A stretch of 11,074 nucleotides of DNA from Halobacteriales archaeon QH_10_70_21. Lineage in GTDB: Archaea > Halobacteriota > Halobacteria > Halobacteriales > Haloarculaceae. The translations under genes were made by a program, and so were the position numbers. The notes beneath the pieces are model-generated. The model was not told the origin of the DNA and searched no databases. It was given only the letters and a program-made list of their open reading frames with translations. Below, one piece after another: positions 4,985-11,074 of the stretch. Location: positions 1 through 11,074 of the forward strand of contig PXQM01000053.1 of NCBI GenBank assembly GCA_003021325.1. The letters run 5' to 3'. The first letter of the stretch is position 1. Every line of letters starts with the position of its first letter.

Positions 4985-5833
4985 ATGGTGACGCTGCCGG
5001 GGGACGTTGTGAACCGGTACGAGCGCTTCTCGCTGTACAACTCGCCGTACCCCGCCCACGACGCCGGCTGTGCCGTCGACCTCTACCCCGGCGACGGGGG
5101 CGCGCCGTCGCCCGTCGCCGGCGAGGTGGTCGAGACCCGGATCGTCCGCTGTCCGCCGAAACCGTACGCGGTCGACGAGGACCACCTCGTGCTGGTCGAC
5201 TGCGGCGATGTCGTCGCCAGGATTCTGCACGTCGACCCGGCGGTCGCGGCCGGCGACCGGGTGACGGTCGGCGACCCGCTCGGCGAGCCGGTCCGGTCGG
5301 GCTTCTTCGGCCAGTGGGTCGACGACCACATCCACCTCGGCTTCCGGGAGCCCGACCAGAACCTCCGGCGCGCGACGGGGTCGCTGCCGCTGGCGGTCGG
5401 CGTGAGCGTCGCGGGGGTTCCGTGGGACGGGACGGGCGAGGTGGTCGAGACCGGACCGACCCACGTCCGGCTGGATGAGCCGACGTTCGACGGCCAGGGG
5501 TTCGCGGCCATCGCGAGCGACCGGGGGGTCCCGCTCGACGGCGGCCTGGTCCACTACACCGGTGGCGGTGCTCTGAGCACGACGTCGGACGGACTGTCCC
5601 TGCTCGGGACGACGGTGGGGAGCGCGAACGGTCGCGACGTGGAGTGGGCCGACGTATCGGTCCGCGTCGAGGACGGGCGAGGGAGGACCGTTCGCGCGAC
5701 CGGGCTGTCGCTGTTCGCCTCGCGGGTTCCGTTCGGGGCCAAGGTAGTGTTCCACGAGGGGCACGACATCGGGATCGGAGACCGCCTGGCGCTGTCGGTC
5801 GAGCCGGCGGCAGAACCAGTGCGGCTGGGCTGA
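4985..5833 (+). CDS. M23/LytM-like metallopeptidase-fold protein
   Basis: A 282-residue protein with no signal peptide or membrane segment. Its first 125 residues follow the M23 (LytM/lysostaphin) plan: H25 and D32 in AHDAGCAVDLYPG, the P-S-P-V-A-G-E-V-V strand (41-49), the buried VLVDCGDVVARILHVDP with H82, the G-D-R-V-T-V-G-D-P-L-G turn (90-100), and HIHLGFREP with H115 and H117. H25, D32 and H117 match the zinc ligands, and H82 or H115 the catalytic histidine. The C-terminal half (about 130-282) is predicted beta-rich, ends in SVEPAAEPVRLG, and was not assigned. Bacterial M23 enzymes cut peptidoglycan cross-bridges, but haloarchaea have no murein, so the substrate is unknown and the domain may be a carbohydrate- or peptide-processing or binding fold. 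The ATG is placed by the divergent promoter box 25 bases upstream. Confidence 0.7.
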   Translation: MVTLPGDVVNRYERFSLYNSPYPAHDAGCAVDLYPGDGGAPSPVAGEVVETRIVRCPPKPYAVDEDHLVLVDCGDVVARILHVDPAVAAGDRVTVGDPLGEPVRSGFFGQWVDDHIHLGFREPDQNLRRATGSLPLAVGVSVAGVPWDGTGEVVETGPTHVRLDEPTFDGQGFAAIASDRGVPLDGGLVHYTGGGALSTTSDGLSLLGTTVGSANGRDVEWADVSVRVEDGRGRTVRATGLSLFASRVPFGAKVVFHEGHDIGIGDRLALSVEPAAEPVRLG

Positions 5834-5964
5834 CAGCCGGCGCGGGGCACAACGGGGGTCGCTCGCCGTTCGATGACCGCGGCGGTGCGCCGGGCTCCTG
5901 CCGTGTTCGCCGCGGGCGGCGTCTACGTCACGGCGGGACCTGGCCGCGTCCCCCTACATAAACC
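5834..5964. other. Intergenic spacer between convergent genes
   Basis: These 131 bases separate the stops of the M23-like gene and the DUF4385 gene. They are GC-rich and contain a small hairpin (CGCCG, loop CGGG, CGGCG; 5908-5921) with no T tract after it on either side, plus an isolated A/T-rich TACATAAA at 5955-5962. No gene or clear terminator is supported. Confidence 0.5.
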
Positions 5965-6408
5965 CTAGCCGTGCCGCTCGCGGTGTCGCTCCTTCAGTTC
6001 CCGGTAGGTCTCGTCGTCGCGGACCGCCTCGAGGTGCTCCTCGAAGACGAGCGCTGCCTCGCGTTTCTCCGGGTCGGCCCACCGCTCGACCTCCCGCTCG
6101 CCGCCGTCGTCGTCGTACTTCTTGCCGCCGGGGTACTTCGCGTACCGCATCGCGCGCGTGTACCCCATCTGGAGGTATTTGCGGGCCATGTCCATCCCAA
6201 CGAAGTCCCCGGCCTCGCGGTACTCCCGGAACCGCTCGTGAATCGCTTCGGCGGCCGCTTCGGCGGTCTCGCGGTCCTCGTACCCCCACAGCGGGAGGAG
6301 TTCCGACTTGTACGGTTCGACCTTGAATACGCCGGCCTCACCCCGTCCGATGTCGTACTCCTCGGGGTGTTCCCGGAAGTCGACGTCGTACTCGGGGCCG
6401 TCGCTCAC
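5965..6408 (-). CDS. DUF4385 family protein
   Basis: The 147-residue protein looks like DUF4385 (recognised from memory, no known activity). It starts acidic (EYDVDFREHPEEYDIGRGEA), then has VFKVEPYKSELLPLWGYEDR (27-46), a helix rich in Glu/Ala, and the block VGMDMARKYLQMGYTRAMRY (70-89) with YAKYPGGKKYD (89-99), which is the most recognisable part of the family. It ends with a charged helix ETYRELKERHRERHG. No signal peptide or membrane segment. The start is GTG at 6408; no better in-frame ATG was seen and an A/T-rich box at 6431-6443 is properly spaced for it. The methyltransferase gene lies 32 bases upstream on the same strand. Confidence 0.8.
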   Translation of the reverse strand: MSDGPEYDVDFREHPEEYDIGRGEAGVFKVEPYKSELLPLWGYEDRETAEAAAEAIHERFREYREAGDFVGMDMARKYLQMGYTRAMRYAKYPGGKKYDDDGGEREVERWADPEKREAALVFEEHLEAVRDDETYRELKERHRERHG

Positions 6409-6430
6409 GGGCGCCCGCTCAGAACTGCAC

Positions 6431-6443
6431 GATAGAATAACTA
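6431..6443 (-). promoter_or_regulatory. Promoter box for the DUF4385 gene
   Basis: On the minus strand this is TAGTTATTCTATC, centred about 28 bases before the GTG at 6408. It overlaps the stop codon of the methyltransferase gene, so DUF4385 can be transcribed on its own although it lies only 32 bases behind that gene. Confidence 0.5.
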
Positions 6444-7025
6444 CGTTTGCCGGAAGACGATGCCGTAATGATACGGCTCCAGTTCGACCGTCTCGACGGG
6501 GTCGAAGCCAGCGGGCTCGACGGCGTCGACGGTCGCGTCGGGCGACAGCCGCAGTGGTTCGGGCGGGCCCCGCGGTTCGCCGAGCACGCTCGTCCGCCCG
6601 GGCGGCCGGTCGTGCCAGTTGACGACGACGAACCGGCCGCCCTCATCGAGTGCCTCCCGGACGGTGCCCGCGAACCCGGTCCGGTCGTCGACGCCGTGGA
6701 ACGTGTTCGCGACCAGCACTGTCTCGACCCGCTCGGGCAGCAGCGACGGGAGGTCGCGAGCGTCGCCGTCGATGGTGTCGACGCGGTCGAGACCGGCGGC
6801 GTCGACCCGGCGCTCGAGCGCCGCGAGCAGGTCCGGGTCGATGTCGACGGCGTAGACCTGATCGACCAGGTCGGCTGCCGGGAGCGTAAAGTAGCCGTCG
6901 CCGCAGCCGACATCGGCGAGCGTGCCGCCGTCGATGCCGAGCCGCCGGAGCGTCCCCTTGGGGTCGGGCCACAGCGCTGCCCACCAGTCCCGGTCCGGCT
7001 GGGCGGTGTTCCGGAATCGGTCCAT
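6441..7025 (-). CDS. Class I SAM-dependent methyltransferase
   Basis: A 194-residue Rossmann-fold methyltransferase. Motif I is LADVGCGDGYFTLPAADL (36-53); the acidic end of strand two is D61 in VYAVDIDPDLL, which would bind the SAM ribose; DTIDGDARDLP (83-93) is the post-II acidic segment; and VETVLVANTFHGVDD (100-114) with GGRFVVVNWHDRP (129-141) are strands four and five. The N-terminal MDRFRNTAQPDRDWW and last strand EPYHYGIVFRQ complete the domain; UbiE-like or small-molecule substrates are both possible. ATG at 7025 is the likely start because this N-terminus begins the domain; a GTG at 7043 overlapping the LysE stop (GTGA) would add six residues and couple translation. It follows the exporter gene on the same strand. 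Confidence 0.85.
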   Translation of the reverse strand: MDRFRNTAQPDRDWWAALWPDPKGTLRRLGIDGGTLADVGCGDGYFTLPAADLVDQVYAVDIDPDLLAALERRVDAAGLDRVDTIDGDARDLPSLLPERVETVLVANTFHGVDDRTGFAGTVREALDEGGRFVVVNWHDRPPGRTSVLGEPRGPPEPLRLSPDATVDAVEPAGFDPVETVELEPYHYGIVFRQT

Positions 7026-7039
7026 ACCTGCTCTGGGGC

Positions 7040-7627
7040 TCACAGTGGAATGGTCGTTACGATGAGGTAGGCGGCGATGCCGAGCAGAACGACCCCCGAG
7101 GCGAGCCGCGTGCGTCGGCTCTCACCGCCGACGTGTCCGGACAGCGTGCCGACGCCCCCGAGGTACAGGGCCGTGAGCGCGGCGTACAGCGCGCCGAGGA
7201 GGACCATCCCGACGGCGGGCGCCGACTCGGGCGCGAACCCCGGCAGGAAGGCGAGGAAGAAGAGCGCGACCTGCGGGTTGAGGACGTTGACCGTCAACCC
7301 CTGGAAGTAGGGGTTCCCCCCGGTGTCGCGGGCCTCGACCTCGGGGTTGCGGAGCGTGTCGACGCCGAGATAGGTGAGGTAGACCGCGCCGGCGGCGACG
7401 ACGACGGTCCGGGCTCCGGGAACGGCCCGGAAGAGCGCCGCGAGACCGACCGCGGCGGCGACGGTGTGGACGAGGACCCCGGTTGCGACCCCGAGCGCCG
7501 AGAGGACGCCGGCACGCCGCCCGTCGCCGGTCCCCCGGGCGAGGACGTAGACGGTGTCCGGGCCCGGCGAGAGGATGAGCCCGACGGCGGCGACGAGGAA
7601 GACGGCGAGCGTCGTGACGTCGAACAC
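7040..7627 (-). CDS. LysE-family amino-acid/metabolite exporter
   Basis: A 195-residue integral membrane protein with about six hydrophobic spans (roughly 4-20, 39-67, 73-92, 112-133, 140-160, 175-194). LysE/RhtB transporters export amino acids or related compounds using the ion gradient. Family marks visible are SPGPDTVYVLARG (20-32) after the first helix and NVLNPQVALFFLAFLPGF (114-131), where the N-P-x-x-x-x-F-F pattern is typical. The start is GTG at 7627, which gives the usual MFDVTTLAVFL N-terminus; upstream codons (to a TTG at 7654) add charged residues out of pattern. A weak T-rich stretch lies about 25 bases upstream. The S9 peptidase gene stops 66 bases upstream and the methyltransferase gene follows or overlaps downstream. 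Substrate not predictable. Confidence 0.87.
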   Translation of the reverse strand: MFDVTTLAVFLVAAVGLILSPGPDTVYVLARGTGDGRRAGVLSALGVATGVLVHTVAAAVGLAALFRAVPGARTVVVAAGAVYLTYLGVDTLRNPEVEARDTGGNPYFQGLTVNVLNPQVALFFLAFLPGFAPESAPAVGMVLLGALYAALTALYLGGVGTLSGHVGGESRRTRLASGVVLLGIAAYLIVTTIPL

Positions 7628-7693
7628 GTCCGTTCGTTTTCGGGGTCGAACCAAACCTCTGTCGGCTCCCGGCCGCCGCCGGGCGCTCGTGGG

Positions 7694-9601
7694 CTACTCG
7701 TCGGCCTCGCTCTCTCCGGTCGCTCCCCCGCCGGCCGAGAGCCCCTCGTCGTCGCGGTCCAGCGCCCGGGGGACGTCGTGGTGTTCGGAGTAGCCGTCGA
7801 ACCAGCGGACGATGCGCTCCAGGCGGTCAACGACGTGGCCGGGTTCGCCGGACCGGGAGAGTTCGTGCCCCTCGCGAGGGTACCGGACGAGCCGGGTGTC
7901 GACGCCCTGCTTTCGGAGGAACAGATAGAACAGTTCGCCGTTGTTGACCGGTACGCGGTAGTCCTCGTCGGCGTGAATCACGAGCGTCGGCGCCTCGACG
8001 CCGTCGACGTGGGCCGCGGGCGAGTGGTTCCAGAGGAACTCGGGGTCGGCCCACGGCGTCGCGTCGAAGTCCCACTCGACGAGGTGGAAGGCGTCCGTCG
8101 AACCGTAGAAGGAGTTGAGTTCGTAGACGCCCCGCTGTGCGACGGCGGCCTCGAAGCGGTCGGTGTGGGCGACCAGCCACCCGGTAATGAACCCGCCGAA
8201 GGAGCCCCCAGTGACGAACTGCTGGGTCTCGTCGACGGAGTCGCGCTCGGCGACGCGGTCGACGCCGGCGAGGACGTCCTCGCTCGTCACCTGCCCCCAG
8301 TCCCGCTCGTTGGCTGCCATGAACGCCTCGCCGTACCCCGTCGAACCGCGCGGGTTCGACCAGAAGACGACGTAGCCGCGGGCCGCCAGCGTCTGGAACT
8401 CGTGCCACATCGTGTCCGAGCGGCTCCACATGGCGTGGGGGCCGCCGTGGATCTCGACCGCCAGCGGGTACGTCTCGGAGGCGTCGAACCCGGGCGGCGT
8501 CAGGACCCACCCCTGCACCTCGACCCCGTCGGCGCTCTCGAAGCGGAGCTCTTCCGGTTCGCCGACGTGGTGCGTCTCGAGGTACTCCTCGTTGACGTTC
8601 GTCAGGCGCCGTTCGGCGCCGTCCTCGGTCAGGAAGACGTCGCCCCGGTGGTCCCACTCGCTCTTCGCGACCACGACGCGCCCGTCGCGGGCGTCGAGGG
8701 CGGTGGCGTTGCCCTCCGGAACAACGGTCTCGACGCCGTCGGCGCCGGTCTCGGCCAGCGGGGCCCGCCGGACGGCGACGTGACCCTCGTCGGGCGTCAG
8801 AAAGAGCAGGTCCCCGCCGGGTCGGTCGGGGTCCGTGGCCGGATAGACGACCCGGCCGTCGTCGGTGACCTCCAGGGTCGGCTCCCAGGTGTGCGTCGAG
8901 GTCAGTGTCTCCCGGTCGCCGGTCTCTAGGTCGAGGGCGTCGACGTCGTGCTCGATGGTGTCGTCCGGCTCCTCGCCCCGCCTGACCGCGTAGTAGAGCG
9001 TGGTGCTGTCGCCGAACGCCGGCGCGACGAAGTCGAGGTCGCCGTCGGTGTGGCGCTCGACCTCGCCGCCGTCAACGGTGTAGACGTGGCTCCGGGTGCC
9101 GTCGAAGTACTGCGCGTCGGCGCGGTACACCAGCCGGTCGATGACCCTGGGGTCCGGTCGCTCCCGTTCGTACTCCGGGTCACACTGGAGGTCGTGGCCG
9201 GCCTGGCGTTCCGACGCGGTGGTTCGCTGGGTGAACGCGACGCGCTCGCCGTCCGGCGACCACGTGATCGACGAGACGCCGCCGACCACGTCGGTGACCT
9301 GTCTGGCCTCGCCGCCGTCCATCGGCACGACGTACAGTTGCGGCGGGTCGTCGTCCTCGCTTCGGACGAACGCGAGGCGGTCGCCGTCCGGCGAGAACCG
9401 CGGGGACGAGTCGCTGCCGCCCGTCGTGAACGGCTCGGCGCCGGTACTGCCGTCGGCCGGCACCGTATGGATGGTCGTCTCGTAGGACTCGGCGTCGGCA
9501 GGGTCCTTGCGGACGAACGCGACGGTCTCGCCGTCCGGCGAGAGTCGCGGGGCCGCGACCCGGGTGATGTCGTGGTAATCGCTCGCCTCGATCGGCTCCA
9601 T
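7694..9601 (-). CDS. S9-family serine peptidase (prolyl oligopeptidase / acylaminoacyl-peptidase type)
   Basis: A 635-residue peptidase of the S9 alpha/beta-hydrolase family that trims short peptides. The N-terminal part is a beta-propeller: repeated [13 protein letters not shown] (19-31), [13 protein letters not shown] (68-80) and [13 protein letters not shown] (113-125) are blade strands, extended by more blades to about 345. The catalytic domain opens [19 protein letters not shown] (362-380), with HGGPHAMW oxyanion-region motif at 385-392, nucleophile S467 in GGSFGGF, Asp D547 in HADEDYRVP, and His H579 in REGHELSR. The acidic tail (610-635) fits high-salt adaptation. There is no signal peptide, so it is probably cytoplasmic. 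The start at 9601 gives [15 protein letters not shown]; sequence upstream of it is the antisense of srp54. Exact cleavage preference (acylaminoacyl versus dipeptidyl) cannot be set from sequence. Confidence 0.92.
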   Translation of the reverse strand: MEPIEASDYHDITRVAAPRLSPDGETVAFVRKDPADAESYETTIHTVPADGSTGAEPFTTGGSDSSPRFSPDGDRLAFVRSEDDDPPQLYVVPMDGGEARQVTDVVGGVSSITWSPDGERVAFTQRTTASERQAGHDLQCDPEYERERPDPRVIDRLVYRADAQYFDGTRSHVYTVDGGEVERHTDGDLDFVAPAFGDSTTLYYAVRRGEEPDDTIEHDVDALDLETGDRETLTSTHTWEPTLEVTDDGRVVYPATDPDRPGGDLLFLTPDEGHVAVRRAPLAETGADGVETVVPEGNATALDARDGRVVVAKSEWDHRGDVFLTEDGAERRLTNVNEEYLETHHVGEPEELRFESADGVEVQGWVLTPPGFDASETYPLAVEIHGGPHAMWSRSDTMWHEFQTLAARGYVVFWSNPRGSTGYGEAFMAANERDWGQVTSEDVLAGVDRVAERDSVDETQQFVTGGSFGGFITGWLVAHTDRFEAAVAQRGVYELNSFYGSTDAFHLVEWDFDATPWADPEFLWNHSPAAHVDGVEAPTLVIHADEDYRVPVNNGELFYLFLRKQGVDTRLVRYPREGHELSRSGEPGHVVDRLERIVRWFDGYSEHHDVPRALDRDDEGLSAGGGATGESEADE

Positions 9602-9724
9602 GGCCCCACGACGGCCGCCGGCGTGGTATGTCTGTTCACTCGGGCGACGGGGAGCGTTCGCCGCCGGGACGGTCCCGGGACGACGAACAAAGCCTTTACC
9701 GCCTGGACCGTCTACCTCGGGCAA
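9602..9724. promoter_or_regulatory. srp54: Divergent promoter region between S9 peptidase and srp54
   Basis: The 123 bases contain, for srp54, CTTTACC (9694-9700) about 28 bases before the ATG at 9725, preceded by an A-rich AACAAAG that could be the BRE, a convincing leaderless promoter. For the peptidase, a weaker ACATACC on the minus strand (around 9625-9632) lies about 27 bases before its ATG at 9601. Confidence 0.55.
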
Positions 9725-11074
9725 ATGGTACTCGACGACCTGGGCAGTTCCCTCCGGGGAACGCTCGACAAACTGCAGGGTAAATCCCGCCTCAGCGAGG
9801 AGGACGTCGAGGAGGTCGTCAAGGAGATACAGCGCTCCTTGCTCTCCGCCGACGTCGATGTCGACCTCGTGATGGAGCTGTCGGACTCCATCCGGGAGCG
9901 CGCCCTCGCCGAGGAGCCGCCGGCCGGCACGACCGCGAAGGACCACGTCCTCAAGATAGTCTACGAGGAGATGGTCGACCTCGTCGGCGAGTCGACCGAA
10001 CTCCCGCTGGAGGAGCAGACGATCGTCCTCGCCGGGTTGCAGGGCTCGGGGAAGACCACGTCCGCGGCGAAGATGGCGTGGTGGTTCTCGAAGAAAGGGC
10101 TCCGACCCGCGGTCATCCAGACGGACACGTTCCGGCCGGGCGCCTACGACCAGGCCAAGGAGATGTGCGAGCGCGCGGAGGTCGACTTCTACGGCGACCC
10201 CGACGCCGAGGACCCCGTCGAGATCGCCGAGGCGGGCCTGGAGGCGACGGCCGACGCCGAGGTCCGGATCGTCGACACCTCCGGTCGCTCCGGGCTGAAC
10301 GACGAGCTCGTCGAGGAGCTCGAGGAGATCGAGGCGGCCGTCGAGCCGGACCGCAACCTGCTCGTGCTGGACGCCTCCATCGGCCAGAGCGCCAAGGACC
10401 AGGCGCAGGCCTTCGGCGACGCGGTCGGCATCGACGGCGTCGTCATCACGAAGCTCGACGGGACGGCGAAGGGTGGCGGCGCCCTCGCTGCGGTCGACCA
10501 GACCGACTCCTCCATTGCCTTCCTCGGGACCGGCGAGGAGGTCAAGGACGTCGAGCGGTTCGAGGCCTCCGGATTCATCTCCCGCCTCCTGGGCATGGGC
10601 GACCTCAAGCAGCTCTCCGAGCGCGTCGAGCGCGCCATGGAGGAGACCCAGGAAGAGGAGGACTGGGACCCCGAGGACCTGATGAAAGGGGAGTTCACGC
10701 TGAAGGACATGCGCAACCAGATGAACGCGATGAACAAGATGGGGCCGCTCGACCAGGTGATGGACATGATTCCCGGGCTCGGCGGCGGCATCAAGGACCA
10801 GCTGCCGGACGACGCCATGGACGTCACCCAGGACCGCCTGCGCAACTTCGAGGTCATCATGGACTCGATGACCGACGAGGAACTGGAGAACCCCCGGTCG
10901 GTCGGTCAGAGCCAGATAGAGCGCATCGCCCGCGGCTCCGGCACCGACGAGGAGACCGTCCGGGAGCTGCTCGAGCAGCACAAGATGATGAGCCGGATGA
11001 TGAAGCAGTTCCAGGGCATGGGCGACGGCGACATGCAGCGGATGATGCAGAAGATGCAGGGCGGCGGTGGCGGT
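9725..11074 (+). CDS. srp54: Signal recognition particle GTPase SRP54, C-terminus cut by window edge
   Basis: SRP54 binds 7S RNA and signal peptides and, with FtsY, delivers ribosomes to the Sec pore. The 450 residues in the window show the N domain (1-90, with [12 protein letters not shown] at 38-49 where ALLEADV is usual), G domain with P-loop GLQGSGKTT (104-112), [10 protein letters not shown] (134-143), G3 as DTSGR (184-188), and [15 protein letters not shown] (242-256), and the methionine-rich M domain (330-450: [12 protein letters not shown], then [20 protein letters not shown]). The ATG at 9725 starts a standard N-terminus ([17 protein letters not shown]). Family length suggests only about 15-30 residues are missing to the right. 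The frame is open to the window edge without a stop. Standalone housekeeping gene, divergent from the peptidase. Confidence 0.97.
   Translation, partial: MVLDDLGSSLRGTLDKLQGKSRLSEEDVEEVVKEIQRSLLSADVDVDLVMELSDSIRERALAEEPPAGTTAKDHVLKIVYEEMVDLVGESTELPLEEQTIVLAGLQGSGKTTSAAKMAWWFSKKGLRPAVIQTDTFRPGAYDQAKEMCERAEVDFYGDPDAEDPVEIAEAGLEATADAEVRIVDTSGRSGLNDELVEELEEIEAAVEPDRNLLVLDASIGQSAKDQAQAFGDAVGIDGVVITKLDGTAKGGGALAAVDQTDSSIAFLGTGEEVKDVERFEASGFISRLLGMGDLKQLSERVERAMEETQEEEDWDPEDLMKGEFTLKDMRNQMNAMNKMGPLDQVMDMIPGLGGGIKDQLPDDAMDVTQDRLRNFEVIMDSMTDEELENPRSVGQSQIERIARGSGTDEETVRELLEQHKMMSRMMKQFQGMGDGDMQRMMQKMQGGGGG

Noticed and set aside
5908..5921. GC hairpin between the M23-like and DUF4385 genes as a terminator
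   Set aside because: Arms are only five bases and no T run follows on either strand; such hairpins arise by chance at this GC content.
5873..5968. A 31-codon plus-strand frame starting MTAAVRRAPAVFAAGG in the gap between the M23-like and DUF4385 genes
   Set aside because: No promoter box at the right distance, composition follows the local GC bias, and it ends inside the DUF4385 stop; too little to call a gene.
7133..8929. Long plus-strand open frame of about 600 codons opposite the LysE and S9 peptidase genes
   Set aside because: It is antisense to two well-supported genes and its repeated Val/Gly/Asp-rich content is the mirror of high-GC codon use, a common artefact in haloarchaeal DNA.
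9602..10981. Minus-strand extension of the S9 peptidase frame to about 1095 codons
   Set aside because: The extra N-terminal part is the antisense of srp54 and lacks protein-like features; the S9 start at 9601 gives a standard N-terminus.

Overview
The window looks like chromosomal DNA from a haloarchaeon (class Halobacteria). It is GC-rich, the proteins are rich in Asp and Glu, and most genes have a short T-rich/A-rich box about 25-29 bases before the start codon with no Shine-Dalgarno sequence, as expected for leaderless haloarchaeal transcripts. The gene set (archaeal SRP54, DUF5806, an LplA-like ligase, several small Usp proteins) fits. Genus cannot be told from the sequence alone.

Layout, left to right. 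Positions 1-72 hold the first 24 codons of a universal stress protein (Usp) gene leaving the window on the minus strand. Positions 148 to about 780 are a decayed plus-strand gene with frameshifts and a stop, interrupted by a 108-bp miniature inverted-repeat element with 18-bp perfect terminal repeats and a TA target duplication; removing the element plus one TA joins the two halves in frame. A plus-strand Usp gene (826-1266) meets, tail to tail and with overlapping stop codons, a minus-strand pair: a Usp gene whose stop overlaps the start of a GNAT acetyltransferase gene. DUF5806 (2301-2951, plus) converges on dihydroorotase pyrC (minus), whose 3' end appears lost and reads antisense through the end of DUF5806. 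Upstream of pyrC, same strand, is an LplA-like lipoate ligase gene. It is divergent from a plus-strand gene with an M23/LytM-like metallopeptidase signature, and the two share one AT-rich promoter box. Then come, all minus strand, a DUF4385 gene, a class I SAM methyltransferase, a LysE-family exporter and a cytoplasmic S9 prolyl-oligopeptidase-type peptidase. The right end is srp54 on the plus strand, complete except for the last few codons.

Functionally this is mostly housekeeping and stress material: pyrimidine synthesis, lipoylation, protein targeting, peptide degradation, amino-acid export and small stress proteins. The observations most worth follow-up are the TA-flanked miniature element in the decayed gene, the abnormal pyrC 3' end, the Usp/acetyltransferase coupling, and the M23-like protein in an archaeon expected to lack murein. 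No CRISPR array, tRNA, rRNA, phage or transposase gene was seen, and no complete new multi-gene system is evident.
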